A stretch of DNA of 64,000 nucleotides from Camillea tinctor (GCA_022578605.1 MU394095.1:271817-335816), one strand, 5' to 3'. Numbered from the stretch's first letter, positions 21,295 to 34,127 are shown. Notes: generated from the letters alone by a model not told the origin. Numbers and translations: made by a program.

Positions 21295-24227
21295 TTAATT
21301 CTTCTGGAAGAACCAGCTGCTCCTCTTACTAGTGGTACCTTCGTTTTGTAGGTTGGCGACTGTCGGCACCGGGGCCTCGCCACCGCCGCGGAGAGGCTTG
21401 GCGATGCGGCTTCCCGCGTTAGCGAAGCTGAATCCACCGGCACCAGATGCCGCTAGGCCGCGGGTCGAGCCAGCCTTAGCTGCCTCGAGACGCTCCTTGA
21501 CTGCCGTGAGCTGCGTCTCGAATCTGTGATGTATGTGAGTAAAGTGGTCAGGGTTACTAAGTGTGACAACATACCTGTGGTTCGCAGCAGTAAGCTTCTC
21601 CTGACTATCCTGTAGCAGGCTCTCTAAGCTTGAAATACGTTCATTTCTTGCGATAAGCTTCCTCTCAGCGATGGCAACCTCCTTCTTGAGGCTGCTGTTT
21701 TGTTCGACGAGCTGGCGCTGAACTTGGGTCAGCTGCTCCAGATTTCGCTCGAGGAAGGCCATCTTCTTCTGTTGAGCGCGGTTGTTGGACGACCGCAGCA
21801 CGTTGTTATACTGCTCTCGGGTCTCGTCAAGAGAAATCTCGAGCTCAACAACTCGCTCACATCTGTTCTGCAAGTCGCGCATCAAGCTCTTCTTCATGAC
21901 ATCGAATTCAGCAATCTGTTGCTGGATTGTTTTCCCGTTGGCTAGGCCTGGAGCAGCCACGGCACCAGACTTGATACGGGACTGGAGATCATCAATGAGT
22001 GTCTTCATGCGAGTGTTCTCCGATGACTTCTGGGCGATGTCGGCCTTTAGCTCATCCACCAACTCCATCTGAGTTGTTCGTTTATCAGCGTACAGCTTCT
22101 GTAGCCGATCCTTGACCTCATCGACGTCCGCCTCGCTGAGGTTGCGGGTTAGGATATCCTCGTATTCTTGCTGGAGGGTCTCGAGCCGCTCTTCCAACTC
22201 CATTCTCCGGCGTGCCTCGGAGTCGCCCGAGACACCACTATAGAGAGAAAGCTCGGCCTGTCGGACGATACCTTGAGTCTCAACTAGTTTGGCTTTAAGC
22301 TCCTTCAGATCATCCGGAGGGATGGGGTCTCCCGAGTTGCTCTGTTCGTACAGAGCCTCAACTTGCTGAATGGCCTTAGCAATCGACTGTTCATTGGCAC
22401 TGAACACATCGCCACCCAAGTCAAACCCTGCCATCATCTTGGCCATTTTCTCTGCCTTCTTCTTTTCTTTCTCATCCAAGACCGCACTCGTTTCCTTGGC
22501 GCTCATCTTAACATCTAGGAGTTGCTGCTTAACCTCATCCAGCTCGGATGTGAGCTCAGTGTTCGCCTCCTTGAGAGCGTCCATAGTGATCTGGGCCTCC
22601 TTACTCTCGAAGGTTAAGCGCTCGAGCTGCATCTTGGCCTCATTGACCTCACTTGTAAGCTTCTCATTCTCTTTGCCGAGCTTACTATCGTGCTCTTTGA
22701 GGTATGACAGCTCCTCCTTGGACTCCTGAAGTGTCTTCTCGGCAGCTGCAACGGCCGACTCCTTTTCAGCTAACTGATCCTGCAACTCATTCTCTCTCCG
22801 CAGGAACTCCTCTCTCTCGTCCTTATCTAGAGGCAGACTGGGAGTGCCGGCGCGGTCGGTGAATGCGGGTGTATCGGCCCGTCCCTCAGGTATCAGTCGT
22901 GAGGGGGTCGATGGTCTTGTAGGCTTAGAGTCCGACTTAGCACTAGTAACACCATCGGCTGCTCTCGGCGGCACCCATCGCTCCTTCGGCACAGTTTCTC
23001 CAGCACGCCACATCTGAACCTCGGTCTCCAAGTTTGAAATATAACTCTCGAAGTTTGTAATGTTGGACTTAGCTTTAGCCAGCATGGCCTTGAGCTCTGC
23101 CGGGCTGAGTTCGGCGTTGACCTTGGCTTTGTTCTTGATCGACTTCGCTCTCATACCGAACCGCAAGGTACTCAGCGTTTCGGCATCGTTATAGCTACTG
23201 GGAGAGCAGTTGATGATCAGTGTTGTCCTACTGTTTCCTCCCAGGGATTCTTGCAATATACGGGTCAACTTCGAGTCTCGGTAAGGCACGTGTGAGGATT
23301 TTCCGTCGGTCAGCGCATTGATGACCATACCCAGGGCACTCAAACTCTTGTTGATCTTCTTCGCTTCCTCAAGTGTCTGGCCACTTGCACCAGTTTTGCC
23401 AACCTTTTCACTACCAGCCAAATCGACCAAGAAGAGCTGGCCGCTCTTCATGGAGCCGGTCTCCAGGTTCTTCTGGGTGACGGTGATAACGAAGATGGAG
23501 TGAGAACGAGATGACTCCTGGTTCATGTTGGTTGCGGCGACCGCTCTGGCATTACCACCCCGCTTCATGACCTCGAACACTTCCTCCACACTAGACACGT
23601 ATATTTCTAGGAGACCCTTGACATATACACCGCGGTTCTTTTCTTCGTGGACGGGCAGGTTGTCGTTCTGTGGCGCCAGCAGATCGCGGATGCGTTCCAT
23701 GTAAATTTCCATATAGCTGACTCGGACGGTATACTCGATAGTAGCGGGGCTAGACATGATGCTACTGAAGATTTGCTCGATAATACGGGGAGTGATACCC
23801 TTGCCCTCATCGTCTTCTATACTCGTTCCCATCATGGTGTATGACTTTCCAGCACCTGTCTGGCCGTAGGCAAAGACAGTTCCATTGTATCCATTGAGAA
23901 TATCGTCCACGGTAGGTCTGATGGAGTAGTCGAATATCTCATGTTGCTTTCCTTTCATGTCAAAGACACGGTCAAATGTGAAGGAGCCGGTGGCCTCGCC
24001 CGACTAGATGCAGGGACAGCAGAGGTTAGCATGAGTGACATCGGGCGTCGGCAAGGACAGTACGCAACAGGAGGCGAGGTAGTAGGGATCAGATGAGACA
24101 GGCATACATTTAGTGTACAGGTGTCGGCGCCATCGAAGGTGACGATGGGCTCACCGCCGGATGCAAGTTCGACCTTGTTCTGAGGCCGGAAACGGGCCAC
24201 AACCTTGATGCTATTCGCACCCGACAT
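21295..24227 (-). CDS. kin1: conventional kinesin (kinesin-1) heavy chain
   Basis: Three exons, 24227-24108, 24003-21575 and 21523-21295, give 925 residues, the usual length for fungal kinesin-1. It is the plus-end microtubule motor for vesicles, endosomes and microtubule sliding. The N-terminal motor domain has SIKVVARFRPQN, P-loop GQTGAGKS at 87-94, switch I SSRSH at 204-208 and switch II DLAGSE at 234-239. The neck and long coiled-coil stalk follow to about residue 860. The tail contains the conserved LTAANHRFETQL segment and a Gly-rich end with SRIAKPLRGGG, the regulatory IAK region. Intron 1 is 104 nt. Intron 2 (21524-21574) is 51 nt, divisible by three and without a stop, so gene callers may miss it; removing it restores the conserved ANHRFE tail. 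Confidence 0.95.
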
Positions 24228-25952
24228 GATGGCGGTGGCGTTCTGGCAACGGCTATGCGCAGCGGGACGGGTAGCAAGGGGGGGATAGGGTGGGTGTATC
24301 TCAAGTCATGAAGGCAGAGTCTAAAATATGTATAGATGACAGGACGGAAAAGTCTGGACTCGGCTGCTCGGCCGACTAAACGGCGAACAGGCTGAAGAAT
24401 ATGAGAGAAACAATCTAGAATAAAACAAAGCAACGAAGCACGCTTTCTAATGTTGTGTATTGGGGGAGGGAGGAGAGGGTAGAGTTGTCTCAAGTAAAAC
24501 TTGATCAGGGGGTGGAAGGGTTAAGGGGAAGGGGGAAGAAAAAAAAAGGTTGAAGGAGTGGTGGAAAAGAGTCGCGTCCGTCACAAGGGAAACAAGGGTT
24601 GGGAAGACGTTTCTGCGGTAAGTGATGAATGGTGAGTGGTGAGTGGTAAGTTTTATGCAGTGGAAGGTGATGTGGTGGTAAGTAAAGTAAGTGGGTTAGT
24701 TTAATCCAGTAACCGGGAGTTATTGTTGTTGTACTAGTATGTAGGTAGGGGGGGGTTGATGGGGGGGAAAAGAGGAAAAGGTAAGGAAGAATGACCCCAC
24801 CATTTATCGAAAACCCACCTTACAATACAGCAGGGAAGGGAAACCTCGACGATCAACAACGGGCAAATATTATGAAGACAGGAGAAAAATGTTCCAAATT
24901 ATTCCAAACTATGTAACTAACCAGGTACCTCCCTTACCTAGTTACATAAGATTATGTACTTAATCAGTACATGTAATGTTCTATATCGAACTAGCGCCAA
25001 CTTAGTCTTGCCAGACAAGGCTCTTACCTCTCTTACTAGTAGTGCTGTAGTACTACTTAAGTAAGTAGGTACTCTTAAGGTTCTGTAATAAATAAGAAGA
25101 AAAAATATAACCAGGTACCTAACTTAAGCAGCCAAGTGATTTACCAACATAGTAGGTAAGGCAGGCAAAAGAAAAAGAAAAGAAAAAAAAAGGATAAAAA
25201 AAGGGTTAGTCGAGTTCAAGGTGGGACTTAAACAACAGGCTGGGCTAGGTTAAGTAAACTGAGGGTCTGTCTGTTCCTGGTTTGGATAAAGAAATGCCGA
25301 TTCATGCGATTCAATATGCATTACTCACGAGACAACTTGAGGTAAGTTTATACTGACCATATCCCTGGGGTCATCACATTCAGTACATACTGTAGGTATG
25401 GATCTCTATCAGGGGGTTTATGCAGGGGACATGTACAATAGGCTAAGTAGGTAAGCAGGTTAGGTGAATAAGAAGTAAGAAGTATATGAGATGGTAACTA
25501 CATACCTACGTGAAGTTCTGGTATGCAAACCAGGCTAAATAAACAACATGCAACAGAAGTATGTGTTCTACGCATTCAAGTCTCACTTAACAAGTGTAGA
25601 AAACGGAATTTCTTATTAGGAGATTGTTCTTTAAAAAAAAACCGAACTACAAGTCAGAACGCCACCTACCCGCCACCTGATGCGGAGATGCTTCAACCGC
25701 ATCCAAGGGAATCAACAAACATCTGCTTGACCGCCTTAAAATAACTGCAAAGATACTCACTCGAAAAAGGATATGAAAGTATGCCATTCCTGTCCTAAAC
25801 CTGCCTAAAAAAAACGCCGACTCCTAAATTGAGCACCCTTCAGAAACCTCTACTCCCCTTCTGAAGAGAAATGCAACCATCTCATCATTGTTGTCATCAT
25901 CGTCATCATTGAATCCCCCCTTCTCTTTGCTCCCCTTGTCCCCATGGTCAAA
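24228..25952. other. kinesin upstream region, no gene seen
   Basis: This holds the kinesin promoter and leader and the 3' region of ubc2. The part next to kinesin is purine-rich on the plus strand (CT-rich leader for the minus-strand gene). Further out it is AT-rich with many TACTTAAG, GTACCT and TAGGTA words. 25861-25952 contains an in-frame continuation after the ubc2 stop that encodes an acidic run (see findings). Confidence 0.5.
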
Positions 25953-26665
25953 CTAATCTTCCCAGCTCTTCTCCACTGTCTCACGCACTCTCTTAGTATA
26001 CTCCTTCCGGTTATCCTTGTATAAGTTGGAGGCTTCCACATTGGCCGGCGAGCCTGTGTTTGGATCATTCAATAGACTAGAAAAAAAAGAATTAGCGAAA
26101 GGGACCCATGAGACAGGCTCCCGAACTACCAATGTGCATATATTACCTTTGGATGCTTGTTAGGACAGCAGCGACATCGTATGTGGGGCTCCACCGGTTT
26201 TGCAGGATATCCAGGCAGAGCTCGCCTGTAGCGTAGACGTTGGGATGAAACATCTGACTGATGAACTTGACGGCGGGCGGCTTGTTGGGGTATTGCTCTT
26301 CGAAATGCATCACTAGGCGAAAGGTTCCGTCTTCGAAGGGGGTGTCGGCAGGACCGATAATAACGGCATTCCTGTCGAAGGTGGCGGAGGGTCGTTGTTA
26401 ATCATCGCTACTCCCAACCGTAGGAAGGGAAAGGAAAAGAGGTTCGTGTTCGTGGTGGGCTTACCAGGTCATGACATTATCAGGGACGGGTGATGCGGAA
26501 ACACCAGCAGGGGGATCGGTTTGCATGCGCTACACAATATTCCATCAGTATTGACATTCTCTCAGCATGATAGTGGTGGGTAATTGGTGGTTGTTGGTAT
26601 AGGTAATTCCATGTTGCACGCACCTTGAAGTCTCGCATCAAACGGCGGCGGGCAGCGGTGGACAT
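25953..26665 (-). CDS. ubc2: ubiquitin-conjugating enzyme E2 Rad6/Ubc2
   Basis: Four exons, 26665-26624, 26529-26465, 26371-26147 and 26076-25953, encode 151 residues, the standard length in Sordariomycetes. With Rad18 it ubiquitinates PCNA for post-replication repair; with Bre1 it ubiquitinates histone H2B; with Ubr1 it acts in the N-degron pathway. The UBC fold is complete: [29 protein letters not shown], the HPN triad at 78-80, catalytic Cys88 in [14 protein letters not shown], and C-terminal ETVEKSWED. Introns are 94, 93 and 70 nt, GT-AG. The stop is TAG. The same frame continues after it through an Asp-rich segment that recalls the acidic tail of budding-yeast Rad6. Confidence 0.96.
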
Positions 26666-27897
26666 GGCGGCGACGGCGGATTGAAGAGCTTTCCTTTGAA
26701 GAGTGAGGGAGAGAAGGAGAGAAATTGCACAAGACGAGTTGCAATGGAGCTGAGAAAGGAAGAGAAAAGTGTTTATAAGATTTGAAGAAGAGATGGGTGG
26801 ATGGGTGGGTGATATTACGTAGGGAGCAGTAGTAGTAGTGGTAGTGGTAATGGTTGGTGATAGGGCAGACGCGAAGTCGGAAGACTCAGAACCTTGACTA
26901 AAATGGTGGGATTTGGGCGGCGAAAGAGGCGCTGACTGACTCCGCTATTCGCTCTAAGATTGCAGTCAATCATGCCATAAAGTGCTGATAAGCTACACTA
27001 CACTAGGTTATCGCGTTAGCCCACGTGATGCTAATAAGCAAAATGCTCTTTGTGAGCCTGGCACTAGGCCCTGGTTACTGAGCAAAGCAGCCCACCCTCT
27101 ACCGCAACCGCGCTATTCGATAGGACACCCCACAGAACGGAACGGATAGCTACAGCGGTACCCGACGACTCCCTGTGTTAGGTTTCTATTTGTATACGTA
27201 ACATATCTGACCTGCCTGAACTAATGTATATACCTACTATAGTCAATGCAATTGACAAATGATGGGTCTAAATAGCGTTGGAAGTGAGCAAGTATCTGGT
27301 ATTATGATATATAACAGTGAAGTCTGTTACTGATCAATCACTTATTTCCAGATAACCAATTAACCTGCACAGCATGTAGGCAGGCTGTTTATAGTAATGT
27401 TATTCTTTGGATTTGTTCCATTGCATCAAGTACATAGGTACATACTACCTATACCTACTTACATGTACATACTAGCTAGGCTAGGAATGACAGACTTTCT
27501 TTGTGCTCACTCTCCCCCAGAATATCTAATCGGGGCAAGTGGGGGTGGAACATTTGCATGTGGAATTGTATGTACGAAGTACTAGGTACACAGTTGGTTG
27601 TGAACGGTAACAGCAAACTAGGTACATGTACCTGGAGATTCCCGTTAGAAGCCGAAGCCGAGGACCTTCACGGATACCACCGGGATCGCGACCAGCCAAC
27701 CTACTTGTTACCCCCCTAGTTACTATAACTACTAGTATTACGTCGAATTGATCAGTTACTCTGTGTCTCTCTTGCCTATCAACAACTTCACTGTCCACCG
27801 GTTCATCTATAAACATACCGACACCGACATAAACTTGCTTCTTTTGCAGCAGTATATCCCCGGTTCCCTTTCACATTTCACACGTAACATCGCCACC
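26666..27897. promoter_or_regulatory. divergent promoter region of ubc2 and the acetyl-CoA acetyltransferase gene
   Basis: 1.2 kb between divergent starts. A GTAGTAGTAG/GTGGTAGTGG-type run lies close to ubc2 (about 26828-26860). The middle is AT-rich. No defined operator or DNA-damage element was recognised. Confidence 0.4.
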
Positions 27898-29328
27898 ATG
27901 GTGCTGCAGCTAGCTAGGCCCGTGGCTAGGAGCTCCCTACGTGCGGGGGCTCGATACTCTCCCATACGCCAATTTCATGTGCAGACTGCTCGTCGACAGG
28001 AGATTCGTGACGCCTATATCCTAAGTGCTTCCAGAACACCCACTGCCAAGGTAGAGCTTCATTGGGACACCCGTCCACGCTTAATATTAGGTATCTAGTC
28101 AATAACCAATGCATTACAGTTCAATGGGTCCTTCCTCACAGTACCGGCCCCTAGGCTCGGTGCAGTCGCTATCAAGTCTGCTCTGGAAAAGTCTAAGGTG
28201 CCGGTGGAGAAAATCACCGACGTGTATATGGGGAATGTCTTGCAAGGATCAGTTGGTCAAGCGCCCGCCCGACAGGCTGTCATATTCGCGGGTCTTCCCA
28301 CGACTACCGAAGCCATCACCATCAACAAGGTCTGCGCCTCGGGCTTGAAGGCCGTTGTGTTTGCCGCGCAGAACATCCAGCTTGGTCTCGCTGAAGCACA
28401 AATAGCCGGGGGCATGGAGAACATGTCCCAGGTTCCTTATTATGTCCCACGCGCTAGCAACTTGCCACCTTTTGGCCATGTACAGATGGAGGACGGGTTA
28501 ATCAAGGATGGCTTGACGGATGTCTATGACAAATTCCATATGGGAATATGTGCCGAAACCACGGCCAAGAAGTACGGCATAACGCGAGAAATGCAAGACC
28601 AATACGCAATCCAGTCATACGAGCGAGCACAGGCTGCATGGAAAGCAAAGGCATTCGCGGAAGAGATCGCACCTGTGACTGTGAAAGGCAAGAAAGGGGA
28701 CACGGTAATAGATACTGATGAGGGGTATTTGGACGTCAAATTGGATCGAGTGCCGACCCTCAAGCCTGCTTTTATTCGTGACGGCACCGGGACCGTTACA
28801 GCCGCCAACTCATCAACGCTCAACGACGGTGCTAGTGCTTTAGTGATCGGAAGCGCGGCTATCGCCCGGGAATTCGGAGCTGGTTCAAGAGTATTGGCAA
28901 AGATATGCAGCTCTGCGGATGCTGCTATTGCCCCCGTGGACTTCCCCGTCGCCCCCGCAGAGGCAGTTCCCATTGCGCTGAAGCGCGCTGGTATAACGAA
29001 AGAGCAAGTAGCTGTCTGGGAATTCAACGAAGCTTTTGCCGCCGTGATCAAGGCTAACGAGAAGGTGAGGTTTAACCCATTCGAATACTCTCCTAGGGTG
29101 GTTATATATAGTCTAACAATAAATCCACAGATCCTGGGTCTTGAAAATGCAAGAGTTAATCCACTGGGAGGAGCCATCTCCCTGGGTCATGCACTGGGTA
29201 GCTCGGGTTCCCGTATTCTTACAACCCTACTTCATCAACTCAAGCCGGGAGAGTACGGCGTCGCAGCCATCTGCAACGGTGGCGGTGCTGCTACAGCTAT
29301 GGTGGTACAACGAGTAGAAAAGGTGTAA
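27898..29328 (+). CDS. acetyl-CoA acetyltransferase (thiolase II), probably mitochondrial
   Basis: Three exons, 27898-28050, 28120-29064 and 29131-29328, give 431 residues. The enzyme condenses or cleaves acetoacetyl-CoA (ketone body, isoleucine and mevalonate metabolism). The N-terminus ([17 protein letters not shown]) is Arg-rich and free of acidic residues, so a mitochondrial presequence is likely; the sterol-pathway Erg10 form would lack it. The nucleophile is Cys123 in NKVCASG. Other active-site elements are NEAFA, His386 in LGHALG and Cys414 in CNGGG. The usual GHP motif reads GHA here. The start has a strong context (GCCACCATG). Intron 1 is 69 nt. Intron 2 (29065-29130) is 66 nt with no stop in frame and would add 22 non-conserved residues if retained. 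Confidence 0.93.
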
Positions 29329-29978
29329 TGCAGTGTACAGATACAATACAGTAACATAGGTACCCGTTAGATTGTTTGTGTGGGCAAGGGAAAGTGAGGA
29401 TTGCATAGCCGTTGGGCTAGCCTGGGATGTTATTTTGCTCTATTTGGTAACGTATTGCCACTCGATGAGTGAAGGTCGGGTACCGAATGATGTCATTTTG
29501 GTGGTGCTACACACCTAACCTAGATAGTTTCCCTTTCCGTGTGTAAAGTGCGCACCTACCACCATTCACTGGTTTACAAGAGTTAATTAAGTATGTACAT
29601 TGTACACTATTATGTACCTGCAGCATTACCTATGCCTAAACCTTGCAGATGTGGAATTTCAAGCTACTTACCTAAACTTTTACCAACTACAACTATAACT
29701 ACAAATTACAACACCACAACATCACATCACAATACTACAATGCCACTGGCACAATCGTATTGACTCCAAGTCTCGCCCTATCTTCGACCAACTTTTATCG
29801 CTTTTGGTTCCCGAGATTTACACTAGAGTCTGCGTTAACTGCAATCGAATCCTAACCTTCCAATCCCGACAACGACGCACCGCCGCCTTCCCTCGATGCG
29901 TGTGGTTCTCCTGCAGACCCAAAGTCGAAGCCCCCGGGCCTCGATCCTCCTAGACGTCGCCCTCGCCCGGTGAAAACA
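29329..29978. other. intergenic region between thiolase and csn12-like genes
   Basis: 650 bases between two plus-strand genes. The end nearest the csn12-like start (about 29690-29900) is CA- and CT-rich and probably forms its promoter and leader. No other feature seen. Confidence 0.5.
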
Positions 29979-31714
29979 ATGGCCTTGACTATTAAATTTC
30001 TTACCAGCATCCGAGGTTTTCTCAAAACTCGCAATGGAGACGGCCTTCGTGACTGGCTTATGGTCGAACCCCCTCTACCCCAAGAATATCTCAATCTCGC
30101 GACCGAGCTCAAGGACGGCTACCGGAATACCAATGCGATCGAGAAGCTTGTCGAATCGTGTCTTCCCGAGGAGGACAATGTGGCGGAGGATCAGGGGACG
30201 GCGTGGCCTGGCTTTGTTTCCTTTATGAAGGATTACTTTGAATACTGGAGGGATGTGGATTTCGACGATCTCCTGGGCGCACATCAGCTACTCATGGCCT
30301 TAACGAAGTACGCAAAACAAATCTTGAATTCACATGAAGTGGCCGGTTTTATCTTTATCCCTGATCTGACTATTCCAAATCTCCAGCTCATGCACGACAG
30401 CACTTAATAATCCCACGTACGGGACAATTATGTTAAAGACGAGTATTTCGCTATGCGCTTCTCTGTCAAAATTGTCCATGACATTAAACAAACGCCCCGA
30501 TCTTACCAAAAGGCTCAGTACGGTCGATACTGGCGAAGAAGACCAGGGCTCGATTGTTGGAACTACGGCCGAGGTCATCCAGAAGATCTTTACAACCTGC
30601 TTGACGGATAGATCAAGTCAGCGGTTCGCAAAACCAGAGGGCAAGAAAGTGGGAGTCTACATATTTGCGAATGTGACCCTAAAACTCCTATTTGCTGTAC
30701 GAGAGTGCACAACTCCCACACGTTGTATGGAATCGAGATGAAGCTAACAATCGACGGCAGTGTCGCAAAACTCATCTCGCGAAACAACTCTTCACCAACA
30801 TTACCGCTAAATCACCGCCTCTTTCCTTCTACCCAGCAGCCCAGAGGGTCACATATTTATACTACCTAGGCCGCTTTCACTTCATTAATAACCACTTTTC
30901 CCGTGCGGCTCAATGTCTACAAGAGGCTTATTACCAAACACCACCGAGTTTTCAGAAGCATCGCCGGTTGATACTCACTTACCTGATACCCTCTAATATG
31001 CTCGTCGGCCGTCTTCCTTCCAAGACACTTCTACAGCGGCCCGAAGCCCAGCACATGGCCCCCATATTCGACCAATTTGCCCAGGCCATCCGTACTGGAA
31101 ACTATCTCGTCTACCAGCATGCCCTGGAGGTACACGAAGAATGGCTGTTCAATAAAGGTCTGCTCTTGACCTTGACATACCGCCTACGGCCCCTCCTCTG
31201 GAGGTCTCTCTCCCGACGCACGTTCCTCCTTACGTACGTCGCGCCGACCGAGGCCGACTCCCGCAAAGCCGCGACCCTGGAGCTCTCGTCCCTCCTCACC
31301 ACATGCAAATACGTCCAGAAGCGCCTGGAAGGGTACCTGCCCGCGCCGCCGAAGGGCAAGCAATCGCACATGAACAACAGCATGCTGTTCAGGGCAGTCT
31401 CGAACAGCGCCAGCAGCAGTAGCGGAACGGGGGAATCCACGCTCGTGCCGCCGCCTGGCGGACCCAAGCTGCTCAGACCGAACGAGGGCCTCATATGCGG
31501 CAACATGCCCGTCACGGCCGAGCACGTCGAGTCCATGGTGGCCTCGCTCTGCGCCCAAGGCCTGCTCCACGGCTTCCTGGCCCACTCCCAGGGACGCTTC
31601 GCCATTATGGGTGCGAAGCAGAAGGGGAGCGCGGTGGCGGCGGGCTGGCCCAACGTGGCCGAGGTGCTGGCGCAAGAGGAGGAAAATGTTCCCGGGTGGG
31701 TTAAAGATCCGTGA
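29979..31714 (+). CDS. csn12: Csn12/Thp1/PCID2-family PCI-domain protein
   Basis: Three exons, 29979-30307, 30387-30696 and 30761-31714, encode 530 residues. The family includes Csn12 (COP9-signalosome-associated, also splicing-linked) and Thp1/PCID2 (TREX-2 mRNA export); which role applies is uncertain, with Csn12 favoured by length. Helical repeats fill the first two thirds, with characteristic NVTLKLLFACRKTHLAKQLF spanning the second splice, then YLYYLGRFHFINNHFSRAAQCL and RLILTYLIPSNMLVGRLPS. The winged-helix part of the PCI domain is near the C-terminus (HGFLAHSQGRFAIM). A Ser-rich insert (SNSASSSSGTGES) lies around residue 430. The intron 1 acceptor (CTCCAG, 30386) was chosen because it restores the frame; a CTGAC branch point lies just upstream. 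An ATG 9 bases into the listed open frame is the start. Confidence 0.88.
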
Positions 31715-34127
31715 TGAGGGGGGTTGGTGAGGGGGAAAAAAGTAGTAGGGTACTGTTTTATGAGTGTGAGGAGAGAGGGTAGATAGGGATGGAAGAAATG
31801 ATTTCACGCTATATTGTTTTTTTATGAAGCATGGCGATTTGATGGGAAGGGGTGTTAGGGTTAGGTGGTTGCTGTCTATATATGAATCTTGTCGTCTCAT
31901 CTCTAATGGAGAAAAGGAGAGAGCGTTTTTACAACTATTACTATTACTATTAGAAGGAACAAGCTTTTTTTTTTTTTTACGGAATGGAATGGAAATAGAG
32001 TGAAAGATATGATTTCTTTTATTGGCGTTCTATACAAGAAATGCAATTTACACGAGTTTGATGATACCCATCTCGCAACTAAATAAAACACAAAATATAC
32101 AACATACAACTGCGTTTAGGTACCTTGCTTCACTATGCTGGTTATGGGCTATGGGGGTCTTCGATTGGTTAGCGATGGATAGGAGGAGAGGATGTGATGT
32201 GAAGTGAGGTGAGGGGAGAGGAGGGCAAAGGGGATGGGATGAGTCGAACTGGCCGGCCAGAGAGATATGGGTAGATTAGATTGGTTATATGAACATATTT
32301 AAGTGAACAGATTTAGGTGGTATTAGTTGGGGAGAGTTACGATCTGTTGGGTGTTGATTTGGGTTGCGTCTTCTCGTGAAATGTGTATGAGCGGATGGGA
32401 TAGGATGAGATACCCTATAGGTTATATATATATATATATGTCGATGAGTTGCGAACAGGATTGATTGACTGGCTGACTGGATGGATTAAACACGCTTTAT
32501 GGGTTATTTAACCGTAGGTCCTATATTGTTATGATCATCGTTTTACAAGCAAAGACCGGGTCTGATTCTAGAAAGTCTCCTACTTGTCTACCCTTTTTTC
32601 GTTATTCTAATGTTTATTCTCTAAATACCTGTATATGCTTTAGGTTGCTTAAAGGACGTGTAGGAAGATATATATATATACGGGTTAGATTTCACTTCGT
32701 CATATCAATATCTGATAGAAACTCGTGTGAAAGGGGGTAAGGGGTAGGACTTATTAATGGATGGTCCCCCCAACCAAGTCCTTTCACCTCGACTATGTTT
32801 CTTCTCCCTTCCTCCTTTTTAGTAGCTCTGTCTCCGACTCCAACAGCCCGTGATGTATACGTAAGACATAGAAACTTCATACCATATCTAGAGAAACGAA
32901 CCGAACCACCAGGATGAACGAGCCGACACTATGATATAATAACTTCCCGCTATACAGAGTACCGCCGCTCTGAGAGAAACTTGGCGCAGATATTAATAGC
33001 GTTATCGTCTTTCACACCACGCTGTTACAGGTAGATCTAGTTTTTTATGATCTAAAGACAAGTGATATCGGCCGCATGTTCACAAAAAGGGGGATGAAGG
33101 GGTGTGTGGGTATATACTGAAGTTTGAGACATGGCCGTGCTGCTTCTAACTAGTAATAAGAGCATATTCTGTTGAAGGATCTGCTGTCTACCTAGAAGTT
33201 TTTCCATGACTAGAGGAGGCCATGGAAGATGTGACTTTCTTCGGGCTAACCCCAGAATACTCATATCCTAACATATAAACACACATATGTATATCTTTAG
33301 CTTTTCCTTTACTCTTCACTATCGTTTTATATGTACCCCTAAAGTTGAGCCTGACCAACTACTCAAGTTATACCAAACCGCCAAAATTATGTATGTAAAT
33401 AATTTCTCTTTGTTTTGTTTTCCCCTCAAATTCGTTATACACGAAGCATAAATAATAAGTATTCGTTTGTAAATCGCGTCATTTGATTTCGTATTCTCTC
33501 TTTATCCCGGAGGAACTTTTCTTTTTTTCATGTCTAGTTTCAAGACTTTCCAGCGTTGCTTTCTTCACCACCACCAACTAAACCAACCAAGCCCGACTCC
33601 CTCCCTCTCTTTCCCTTTCCTCCTGGGGGGAGCAGAAGATAAAAAGCGCAGAATAATAAATAAGTTCCCGCTTCATGACAAGACGCGTATAAAACCGCTC
33701 CAAACCACCAAGCTTGCTCAAGGGGGTATAAAGTAGAATATAACAAAAAATAATAGAAGCACCTAATATGGCTCGAAATGAAAATCTCGAAGAATATCTG
33801 TGGGAAGTAATATAATCGACGGACGGCGTAGCCGCCGAAGAAAATATATAATACACCTACACAGTAATAAACAATAGACAATAGCGAATATATATCGTTC
33901 ATTATATGCAAAAAAATGCAACAATATCAACAACTACATCGAAGTTGTTCACCCAGCTCTCCTTTTCCCCTGGCTGGATTATGTACCGAATTAAAATAAG
34001 TTGATTCGTGGCCGTCGTACCGAAGCGATAAACGCATCGTGAGATCTCAGATCTATTGCTGTCAAGTTGAAGAATAAAAAAACAGCATAACAGGTCACAC
34101 ATGTTGCTGTGCTGCGCCATGTTTCTT
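31715..34127. other. convergent 2.4-kb intergenic region, no gene seen
   Basis: This lies between 3' ends of the csn12-like and SUN-family genes. It is AT-rich with G-rich stretches (32190-32250), short (AT)n runs (32420-32440, 32670-32680) and a T-run. Open frames are short and without protein-like composition. Confidence 0.5.

Noticed and set aside
31856..31875. Telomere-like TTAGGGTTAGG
   Set aside because: Fewer than two full units inside a gene-bearing region.
31111..31900. Minus-strand frames of 180 and 238 codons opposite the csn12-like gene
   Set aside because: They mirror the GC-rich third exon and show no recognisable motif.
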